A stretch of DNA of 64,000 nt, taken from NCBI RefSeq assembly GCF_026262505.1, contig NC_067203.1:18953411-19017410 (forward strand), read 5' to 3'. This document shows, in pieces, positions 50,702-58,221 of the stretch. The stretch is from Trichomonas vaginalis G3 (lineage: Eukaryota > Parabasalia > Trichomonadida > Trichomonadidae). Numbering within the stretch: position 1 is the first letter of the stretch; each line of letters starts with the position of its first letter. Under the pieces are notes generated by a model, which was not told the origin of the DNA, ran no database searches, and saw only the letters and a program-made list of their open reading frames with translations. Made by a program: the position numbers and the translations under genes.

Positions 50702-51311
50702 TTTACTAAAACATATTTCAAACAAAGCTTATATTCTGTTGAAAGTTTTGTATACTCGTTCGAATATTTATACTTAAACTCAACTCCTGTAGTTCCTGGT
50801 GTTTCAATGATGCGGATGTTACCTATTTTCATGAATATTGGCGTTTGACCACAGCATTCGATTTCAGGGTCGAGATAGTCAATGACACATTGCTTTCCTG
50901 TTATTCGTGATATAACATTTTCAAGGTCCTCCTTTGTTAGAATTATTTGGTTCTTGCTTATAAGATTTACCAAAAGCTTCTTATCGTCTTTGAGTAAAAT
51001 TGTTTGGTATAACTGAAGAAGGTAATGGTCTACGTTATCTGAAGGATTTGTTTGAACATTTGTGTAAGGGTTGTCGTTGGCTTTCTTGAAAGAATTTGGT
51101 CCAGTGGTGGATACTCTAACTTAACATCTGATGTAGCGTTAGCGTTTGAAGCTGAGTTTAAATTCACCGACTTAAGTTCTGGTTCTTTTTCTTTCAAACA
51201 CTCTGAACTATAGTTCTTTATGACAATATTGTTTGTCGTTCGTGAGTCAACATTTGATATTGGTTCAATTGGAACATTAACGGCACCAGCTAAGATGGAT
51301 TTGCTTCTCAT
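50698..51311 (-). CDS. CCG-motif Maverick protein, about one break
   Basis: Minus-strand gene region beginning at an ATG at 51311 (MRSKSILAGAVNVPIEP) and ending at 50698, with about one break. The C-terminal part is related to the protein at 1568-2237 of the left Maverick. It has IILTKEDLENVISRITG, an acidic stretch ending in ECCG, the G-T-T-G turn and a C-terminal helix. Both copies begin with MR and two basic or polar residues. The function is unknown. It is the only gene of this young element that is not one open frame. Confidence 0.6.
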
Positions 51312-51336
51312 TTCATATAGAATAAAAACCTTTTAT

Positions 51337-51654
51337 ATGTATGAAATGAACAATATACTCGACAAGGGTTTGAATGTAAAGCTAACGAATGAAAATATTG
51401 TTGAATTCACTGAGACAGGTGCTGTGTATAAAGATGTAGAACTACTGAACAAAAGAGCTAAGGGAAGAAGCAGGAACATGAACAAAGGGTGGAAGCCTAT
51501 AAAAATTTATGTCAATGATGGCTCAGGAGGTTCAAACATAAAGTATGCAGAAAGTTATAGAGTTTATGCTCTCAAAGGTGAAAAGCCTTCATTTAAGAAC
51601 AGCTATTCTAACGCATATCCTCAAAAGCTAACGGATGGGGAAGTGATGATATGA
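51337..51654 (+). CDS. Basic Maverick protein, unknown
   Basis: A 105-residue protein. I chose the ATG at 51337 (MYEMNNILDKGLNVKL), clear of the divergent neighbour at 51311. It has a basic patch (KRAKGRSRNMNKGWKPIK) and a beta-rich end (SYRVYALKGEKPSFKN). It might be a nucleic-acid-binding protein. No family recognised. Confidence 0.55.
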   Translation: MYEMNNILDKGLNVKLTNENIVEFTETGAVYKDVELLNKRAKGRSRNMNKGWKPIKIYVNDGSGGSNIKYAESYRVYALKGEKPSFKNSYSNAYPQKLTDGEVMI

Positions 51655-51733
51655 ATGACAGCAAAAATATTAACAGAAATGGCGACAGAGATGCATGGAA
51701 TTTGTTTACCATCAGTCAATTGAAGGTTAAACT

Positions 51734-52621
51734 TTAAAACAATGTTGGTCGTTCCCATGGAATATTTTTGACTTTAATGGTATTAGTCATGATATGAATC
51801 TCAAGGTATGAACGAGGAGAGATGAGAGACTTATATGCTTCCCAAATTTCTTCAAAAGGTAATGTTATACCTGACTGTTTCCAAATGAGTTCAATATCAT
51901 AGCGTGAGAAACCTTGAAAGATAACGAAGTCAGTTATGAGACGTTTTATGTTTAAAGCTAAAAACCTCCATGTTTGCATAAGTATTGCTACAGTTAAGTG
52001 GTAATGTCTGACTTTAGTTATGATGTTAGCTAATGGTGAGTCTGGTTTTGACACTAAACCTTTTCCGGCGAAGTCGTCACAAACTAATAAAGTGTTTGAA
52101 GGATACTTTTTGAAGGGGTATTTTGAAAGTTTTGACAGAATGTAGTTTGTAAGTCGTTTCATATCGTAAACTCCTGAGTATTGTCGTAAGTGGTGTTTGT
52201 CAATAATTCTTTCCATCTCCTCAGAAGTCTTTTGCATTCCTGACTGTATGAACTCTACGATGGCATAATATTTCCTCTTACGTCGAATGTAACGTTGAAG
52301 AAATTCAATGAGTTCACTGTCTGGAACTTTAACGACAGAGGCTTGAACTTTTGACATAAATGTCTTCGCTGTTGAATCCATTGAATCTGAAGTTGCTGAT
52401 ATAATGATTTGGTCATAGTAAGAGTCGTTTCCTAAACGCTCTGTTATGAGTATATGACGAATGAGGTTAAATGTCTTACCTGAACCCATCTTTCCACAAT
52501 AGAAATAAACGCCATTTGAACAGAACTCATAGTCCTTACTGAAAGGAAGAATGAGAGAACTGTTGAGCTTTTCACTGCTTTCATTCATGTCTTCATCTAC
52601 GTCATGTATTAAATGCTTCAT
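51734..52621 (-). CDS. Maverick genome-packaging ATPase
   Basis: A 295-residue FtsK/HerA-type packaging ATPase (MKHLIHDVDEDMNESSEK). Walker A is CGKMGSGKTF near residue 44, Walker B is LLVCDDFAG near 180, and the family's C-terminal block is FVIFQGFSRYDIE near 235. It would translocate element DNA into capsids. It is divergent from the 52638 gene with only 16 bp between start codons. It looks whole and is a distant relative of the ATPase at 3209-4036. Confidence 0.9.
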   Translation of the reverse strand: MKHLIHDVDEDMNESSEKLNSSLILPFSKDYEFCSNGVYFYCGKMGSGKTFNLIRHILITERLGNDSYYDQIIISATSDSMDSTAKTFMSKVQASVVKVPDSELIEFLQRYIRRKRKYYAIVEFIQSGMQKTSEEMERIIDKHHLRQYSGVYDMKRLTNYILSKLSKYPFKKYPSNTLLVCDDFAGKGLVSKPDSPLANIITKVRHYHLTVAILMQTWRFLALNIKRLITDFVIFQGFSRYDIELIWKQSGITLPFEEIWEAYKSLISPRSYLEIHIMTNTIKVKNIPWERPTLF

Positions 52622-52637
52622 TTTATCTCCATTAAAA

Positions 52638-53519
52638 ATGCAAGTCAGAAATATTCAGAACATAGCACCGAGTCTAACTGACAAGAGTATAAAGATATAC
52701 TATGAACATGTTATGATGAAACCAACCAAAATTCAAGAAAGTCAGTATACTTATGAATATCCAAGACACTGGGTAGAGTATGTAGGAGGTGAGAAAGCTA
52801 TTGAAATCAGACAAGTTAGAAGTATTCCAGCAGGAAGAACAATATTATTGAAGAACTTTAATGTTTTGAGGTATAATGATGAAACAAAGAAGCAAGATAG
52901 TTTCCCTGTTGCTGTGTATGTGAACTTAGATACAGGAGATGACATGAAAGTTTTTAACACAAAGCTTCAAACGGTAGTGAGAGAACAACTTATAGCAGAA
53001 GGACACCCATTACCTTCAGAAGTTACCATAGCATATAATTTTGAAACAAATGCAATATATTTTAAAATCGTCTCTGCAAAGAAGTCAGGTTTTACATTTA
53101 ATGAAGCAGATGTATATTCGAATGAAAACTTCAAAGCTATTGCATGGTTAGATAATGACGATTGCTTTAAGAAAATATTTAAATTCAGTGACTCAAAGAT
53201 GTCAATAGATGACCTTCGTGGAATGTTACCATCGACGTTTACAGTTGAAGGTTCAGCAGGATTGCTTACAAGATTGTCAATTGGTGGCGTTTGGTCTCGT
53301 GAGAACATTGTTATAAAATCCAGTATAAGTGAATTTGCTGAAGAATCTATATTATGTCTTTCAAACTACATGTATTCGCCGCCGAAGCATTATAGTATAA
53401 CAAACTTTGTCAGTAAGTTTAACATAAGACTTGTCGAACCTTCTTCAATGAAAGATGTTGTGCTACCTAAAGATGGAAAGGATGGACTCATTATTGAGAT
53501 GATTTTAATAGCATATTAA
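52638..53519 (+). CDS. Capsid-associated-like protein, paralog of 35708 gene
   Basis: A 293-residue beta-rich protein. I chose the ATG at 52638 (MQVRNIQNIAPSLTDK) because an earlier start would overlap the divergent ATPase gene. The stretch TYEYPRHWVEYVGGEKAIEI aligns with that of the protein at 35708-36565, and both end in a short hydrophobic strand. It is followed directly by two further genes with abutting stop and start codons, an operon-like layout. Confidence 0.65.
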   Translation: MQVRNIQNIAPSLTDKSIKIYYEHVMMKPTKIQESQYTYEYPRHWVEYVGGEKAIEIRQVRSIPAGRTILLKNFNVLRYNDETKKQDSFPVAVYVNLDTGDDMKVFNTKLQTVVREQLIAEGHPLPSEVTIAYNFETNAIYFKIVSAKKSGFTFNEADVYSNENFKAIAWLDNDDCFKKIFKFSDSKMSIDDLRGMLPSTFTVEGSAGLLTRLSIGGVWSRENIVIKSSISEFAEESILCLSNYMYSPPKHYSITNFVSKFNIRLVEPSSMKDVVLPKDGKDGLIIEMILIAY

Positions 53520-53744
53520 ATGAGCTTGTTCTTGAAGGTCATTCATGATGAAATAACTGTTGTAGAAGATGTTAGCAATTGTTCAGACATTTTGAAGCGT
53601 ATAGATGATATAAGAAATAAGTTAGATAGACCGCAAAGCGGTGAGGGCGAAGCCCGTGAGAACGCTTATGTTTCATTGACTTTCTCCAGTAACGAGAACT
53701 TTTATGAGATAATATTGAAGAGAGATGATTTTAATATGGTGTAA
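53520..53744 (+). CDS. Small Maverick protein containing the double hairpin
   Basis: A 74-residue protein (MSLFLKVIHDEITVVEDV). Its ATG abuts the stop of the previous gene, and its stop abuts the next ATG. Residues about 37-45 (RPQSGEGEAR) are encoded by the GC-rich double hairpin, which looks like an insertion in an otherwise AT-rich gene. Flanking residues are helical (CSDILKRIDDIRNKL) and beta-like (YVSLTFSSNENF). Function unknown. Confidence 0.6.
   Translation: MSLFLKVIHDEITVVEDVSNCSDILKRIDDIRNKLDRPQSGEGEARENAYVSLTFSSNENFYEIILKRDDFNMV
53631..53655 (+). repeat. GC-rich double hairpin, copy 3, in small gene
   Basis: CCGC-AAA-GCGG, spacer TGA, GGGC-GAA-GCCC. It encodes PQSGEGEA in the same frame as the copy in the polymerase gene (PQRGEDEV). 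Stems are maintained with compensatory base changes. Confidence 0.7.
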
Positions 53745-54272
53745 ATGGTAGCTTGGGCAGCTTTAGGCGCAATGGGAACAAAAGCATTAGCATTTGGAGC
53801 AAAAGCACTTGGAGCTTATGATGCAGTAAATAAAATGAGTGGAGGAAGGGTTTCAAAGACATTAGATGCAAATAAAGGAAAGATTGGAGGCTGGGTTGCA
53901 AAGAAGTTAAGATTAAATAAAATAGGGCTCATAAATAAAGCATCCAATTTGGTTGCGACTGAGTCAGAAAATGCTTTAGGAAAGGACGATGATTTTGCAA
54001 AACACGCAAAAGACTTTAATGACCAGATGAAAGGTGAAACAATGCATTTAAATAGAGTCGATGGAACTAAAGAAAATGTTTCTTCTCCACCAGTAGTTCT
54101 TCCGTATGGTCCCTATGGAATGTATGGAAACCCTTACGAAAGACCATTTGACCCATTGACTGGTGGAAGTAACTGGTATCATTACGGCCGAAGAAGAAAG
54201 ACAGTCAAGTTGGAGACAGACGTGAAGAAAGCAACTAAAAAGAAACCAAGGAAGAGAGTTATAAAGCAATGA
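53745..54272 (+). CDS. Ala/Gly-rich minor virion-type protein
   Basis: A 175-residue protein (MVAWAALGAMGTKALAFG). The N-terminus is a Gly/Ala-rich hydrophobic helix region and could insert in membranes. A linker rich in Pro, Tyr and Gly (PPVVLPYGPYGMYGNPYE) follows, and then a strongly basic end (RRRKTVKLE, KKKPRKRVIK). The layout resembles adenovirus-like minor or core proteins; this is inference. Its 3' end coincides with the inner edge of the right TIR. Confidence 0.65.
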   Translation: MVAWAALGAMGTKALAFGAKALGAYDAVNKMSGGRVSKTLDANKGKIGGWVAKKLRLNKIGLINKASNLVATESENALGKDDDFAKHAKDFNDQMKGETMHLNRVDGTKENVSSPPVVLPYGPYGMYGNPYERPFDPLTGGSNWYHYGRRRKTVKLETDVKKATKKKPRKRVIKQ

Positions 54273-54305
54273 ATTCAACAGGGTGAAAAAAGAGGTGAAA
54301 AAAGA

Positions 54306-54319
54306 GGTGAGATCTCACC
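54306..54319. promoter_or_regulatory. 14-bp palindrome GGTGAGATCTCACC, right TIR
   Basis: Mirror copy of 32529-32542, here preceded by two GGTGAAAAAAGA units instead of one. Confidence 0.55.
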
Positions 54320-54416
54320 ACTTCACCTAAATTTATTTTTGTGCTATGTTTTCATACGTGTGAGGGTGGTGATATCATTAATTTTTTATTTTATTTTTTA
54401 TTTTATTTTTATATAA

Positions 54417-54743
54417 ATGACGAAAACTATTGAGATAACAAACTACAACGGTCATGAGTTCAAGAATTTGTTCTTCGTTCCTCGTGAAAATACATTCTAT
54501 CAGATACGAGGGAGAAAGGGTAAAGTTAGTTTGAGCGTTTATGAAGGAATGAAGAATGGAAAGTTTATACAAGCATACGATACAAACGGTAAGCGTGTTT
54601 TATTAGCTTTGTCAAAACTTACTAACATTTATTTTGACAGTGATTTTGACTCTGACGATTGGAGCGACAGCAGCGATACTGAAGAATATGAACTATTGTG
54701 TGAAGCACAGCAATGGGAAGAGTTGCAATACTTTTGTAAGTGA
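54417..54743 (+). CDS. TIR-encoded 108-aa protein, right copy
   Basis: Second copy of the acidic 108-residue protein (MTKTIEITNYNGHEFKNL), facing outward like the left copy at 32105-32431. It differs at one residue (Leu instead of Ser in KRVLLAL). A TIR-borne gene doubles the dosage and is kept identical by the TIR copying of replication. Confidence 0.75.
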   Translation: MTKTIEITNYNGHEFKNLFFVPRENTFYQIRGRKGKVSLSVYEGMKNGKFIQAYDTNGKRVLLALSKLTNIYFDSDFDSDDWSDSSDTEEYELLCEAQQWEELQYFCK

Positions 54744-54797
54744 GAACGTTTATTTTTTACAGTAGTGAAGTCGTTTGTGAAAACGTTTATTTTTTCA

Positions 54798-54893
54798 TTA
54801 GTGAAGTCGTTAGTGAAGTCGTTAGTGAAGTCGTTAGTGAAGTCGTTAGTGAATTCATTAGTGAATTCATTAGTGAATTCATTAGTGAAGTCG
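54798..54893. repeat. 12-bp tandem array in right TIR
   Basis: Mirror of the array at 31955-32050, units ATTAGTGAATTC and GTTAGTGAAGTC. Confidence 0.85.
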
Positions 54894-55047
54894 TTTATGT
54901 GTCAGACGGTTTTGTAAATATTTAAGGTTAAGTTGGTGTTATGGTTGTATTGTAAAATATACGTTACCAGTTTTGTAAAGTGTCAAAACAGCTAAGTGGT
55001 GTATGGAGGCGCGCAGTGCCTCTGTACACGACTTAGGTATACTAACT

Positions 55048-55052
55048 ATTCA
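55048..55052. repeat. Target-site duplication ATTCA, right
   Basis: Directly follows the right TIR and matches 31796-31800. Confidence 0.85.
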
Positions 55053-56046
55053 GATCAATTTACATTCTTGCGTAGAATTTAATAACCTTGATTCTTTTTT
55101 AGTTTATTTCGATCAGACAAATGATGTTAACAATTGCTTTTTTTATTCAACAAAGTTTGGTATACCATCTCTTTGCGAATATTTCTTTTCACTTGGAGCC
55201 AATGTAAATACAAAGGTGATACACGATATGACAGCTCTTCATATTGCAGCAGAAAACAATCTTATAGAAATAGCTAAATTTCTTCTTTCACATGATGCAA
55301 ATATCAATGACAAAGATGAATTTGGAAGAACAGCTCTTCATATTGCAGCAGAAAGCAATTGTATAGAAATAACTGAACTCCTTCTTTCACATGGTGCAAA
55401 TATCAATGAAAAAGATGAAGCCGGACAGACTTGTCTTCATCATGCAGCAATTTGTAATAGTAAAGAAGCAGCAGAACTCCTTCATACACATGGTGTAAAC
55501 ATCAATGAAAAAGATAAAGATGGAAGAACAGCTCTTCATATTGCAACAGAAAACAATCGTATAGAAACAGCTGAATTTCTTCTTTCACATGGTGCAAATA
55601 TAATTATAAAAGATGAAGATGAGCAAACCGCTCTTCATGCTGCCGCAAATAATAGTAATAAAATAACAGAGATTCTTATTTCATATGGTGCAAACATCAA
55701 TGAAAAAGATAAATATGGAAGAACAGCTCTTCATATTGCAGCAGAAAGCAATTGTATAGAAATAACTGAACTCCTTCTTTCACATGGTGCAAATATCAAT
55801 GAAAAAGATGAAGCCGGACAGACTTGTCTTCATCATGCAGCAATTTGTAATAGTAAAGAAGCAGCAGAACTCCTTCATACACATGGTGTAAACATCAATG
55901 AAAAAGATAAAGATGGAAAAACTGCTCTTCGTATTGCAAGAGAAAGAAATAGTAAAGAAACATTCGAGCTTCTTATTTCATGTAGTTCAAAAATTAACAA
56001 AAAAGGTGAACGAAGCAAAAATCACTCTTCACATTGCAGGATATAA
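55053..56046 (+). pseudogene. Ankyrin gene, 3' part, split by the central Maverick
   Basis: About 330 codons continue the ankyrin gene of 31040-31800, starting just after the duplicated ATTCA (INLHSCVEFNNL). About nine ankyrin repeats follow (GRTALHIAAESNCIEITELL). A four-repeat block at about 55320-55540 is repeated almost exactly 396 bp further on (about 55716-55915), so the array grew recently. Near the end (NKKGERSKNHSSHC) the repeat consensus is lost, and a one-base shift would restore TLHIAGYN. The tail therefore looks slightly decayed, or this is a sequencing error. Confidence 0.88.
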
Positions 56047-56130
56047 CAGCTTATAAATGATTAGGCTAGGGCTGTACAAGATTTAAAAAAACATTGCCGG
56101 GTTACCGTAGAGGCCTAAAAAAATCGCGCC

Positions 56131-56144
56131 TCGGCGGCAAGCCG
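56131..56144. repeat. GC-rich hairpin
   Basis: GGCGGC-AA-GCCGCC forms a 6-bp GC stem, bracketed by the direct repeat GCCTCGGC. It is unlike the surrounding AT-rich sequence. Confidence 0.6.
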
Positions 56145-57424
56145 CCTCGGCATTAAGAATGCGCATCTAAATTTTTATATATCCTTCTTTCTTTTATGTT
56201 TCCCTTCCCTTCCTTTTCTTTTTCTTTTTTTCCCTCCTCTTGCTCTCATTTACCTTTTTTTTCCTTTTCTCATCATTTTTCAAAATTTAAAATTTTTATC
56301 AAAAATCTTGCCTATAAAAGCAGATTATGGAACCTTTTAATGCCTCTTAATCAATATTATACAGCATAAAGCATATTAAATGAAAGTAATTACGTATAAA
56401 TTTATTTTATTATCTTATTTATTAATTCTTTAGCATGTATTGTTTAATATTAACTTTTCTGTACATTAAATATGATATCTCCAAAGTATGAATGCCTTGT
56501 AACGAAACGAAAACTTAATTTTATGTTGAATATTTGTCACAAACATTAGATTATTAAAATATATGTTGGATATCCCTTAGTATGAGACTTCATGACTCTT
56601 GTTGTCTAACGTGAGCTTTGGATTGCAAGCTTGCTACAGCACATAAGTATTCTGTGGTTAAAAAAACCACATGAGCTTTAAAAACTATAAAACCAAAAAT
56701 AATTGTTATAATTTAAATGAAGAAGTAATTTAAAACGATTTTATTTATGATCAAATTTTATATATTTTTTTGGATCAAATCCATTTTAATAGAATTTATA
56801 TACTATTCATCTATTAGTAAACACTACCGTATATTATTTTTTAAGCTATCTTATTTTTTGAAATTTTATTCAAATCTTTGGTCGCAAGAAGAATTGCATG
56901 ATAAATAAAAACATTTAATCAAAGTCAATTTTATTTTTCATATTCAAATGGACTGAGTGTTAACATTTAACATTTTTTGCTAATTGTCGTCAAAAATTAG
57001 GCGTAAAGCAAAAATTGATATTTCATATGGTTTTATGATAGATAAGCATTATATTCCCACTCATTATATTCGTAAATTTTGAGGTTTATCCTTCGCTTTT
57101 AAGATCATTGATTTTGATTTTTATATAAAATAGTTATATATTAGAAAATAATATGAGTTTATGTGATATTATTTTTCAGAAGATTTCATTCTATATGCCT
57201 ATGAAAAGTACTCTCAAAACTAACTTTTTCCTAATTATAATTAAATCTAGAATATTGTATTATGCTTAATATTATTTCATTTTTCTCATTCAATTTAGAA
57301 TTTACAAATGTCAAAAAATTGAGAGCTGTCACTTTTGATGAATTTCTGTTTATTACAGCATTGTTATTAATAATGAAAAATAAAGCTTATTTCAATGAAA
57401 ATTGTTCTGCAAATTTATTTCACT

Positions 57425-57690
57425 TTTGACCTCACTTTTTCCGTAATTCAATTTTTTACTTTTAATATTTTAGATCTACATAATATCATTTGAAAAATTA
57501 ACCATATAAAAAAATCAAGTTATCAATTCACTTTTTCCGTAATTCAAAAATCAAAAATATAAATAATATATCTTTTTATCAAATATTATTATTATATTCT
57601 ATGAAAAATGAGGTCCGGAAATTTTGCGGATTCCCGTAACTCAATTTTACGGAAAAAGTGCAGTAAACTATTCAAAATACGGAAAAATTG
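57425..57690. repeat. Dispersed CACTTTTTCCGTAATTCAA units
   Basis: CACTTTTTCCGTAATTCAA occurs at about 57430 and 57531. Complementary ACGGAAAAAGTG and ACGGAAAAATTG lie at about 57651 and 57680. Unit order and orientation suggest a degraded inverted repeat. Confidence 0.55.
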
Positions 57691-58221
57691 GTGTAAACTA
57701 ATGATTTTACGGTAAAATCACGGAAAGTCCCGGAAGAATATATGTGCCTATATGAAATTATACAAAAATGAATCAAACGCATTTTAAAAGATTGTTCTTG
57801 TATTATAAATGCTATTCGCAGATTTATTAGTTGAAGAAAATTACCAAATTTTTGCCGATTTACAAAAAATGATTTACAAAGCATATTTTTATAAGGCTTT
57901 AAAAATCTTTAAAATGTGACCGGTGACGGAAATCCATGGTAACCAACCGCGGTTCCCGTTTGGAATGCCATAGATTAGGCTCAAGTATCTCTCAGAATGA
58001 ACAGATAAGCTAAGTTGCAAATGAATGGTGTGGAATCACATTTTTTTTAATTCGATGAATGAAAGACATATTAACACAATCATATAAAAAATTTTATATT
58101 ATAAATTATCCCATCAAATGTGTTTAGCACCTTGAGATGCGGACACATTTTTTTTTTAAATTCTATGAAAGAAATAAAGAAAACAATTTAATTGGTATAG
58201 TAGTACTAATTTTTTATTAAT

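Larger units (their letters stand above)
31801..55047. mobile_element. Central Maverick/Polinton, young, nearly whole
   Basis: A 23,247-bp element with TIRs of 788 and 800 bp, ends AGTTAGTATACC, and a 5-bp duplication. Genes: small TIR gene, membrane protein, major capsid candidate, polymerase B, two KilA-N genes, fibre, penton candidate, CCG-family gene, packaging ATPase and capsid-associated-like proteins. The TIR copies differ by one substitution and one 12-bp indel, so the insertion is very recent. It looks whole except for about one break in the small-gene cluster at 50.7-51.3 kb and the nested Kolobok-type insertion. I find no retroviral-type integrase and no adenain-type protease. The TIR sequence differs from the flanking Mavericks, so it is a different family. 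Confidence 0.95.
54248..55047. repeat. Right TIR of central Maverick (800 bp)
   Basis: Inverted copy of 31801-32588 with one extra 12-bp GGTGAAAAAAGA unit and one substitution. It ends GGTATACTAACT at 55047. It contains the second copy of the 108-aa gene. Confidence 0.93.
56047..58221. other. Long intergenic region with odd tracts
   Basis: About 2.2 kb without a gene. Notable: a GC-rich hairpin GGCGGCAAGCCGCC near 56131-56144 with flanking GCCTCGGC, a pyrimidine-rich tract of about 115 bp (56165-56280), and several copies or complements of CACTTTTTCCGTAATTCAA at 57425-57690. The pyrimidine tract could be a simple-sequence relic. Confidence 0.5.

Noticed and set aside
57672-57884. 70-codon minus-strand frame in the 56-58-kb spacer
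   Set aside because: Overlaps repeat units, has no conserved features and reads like chance opening.
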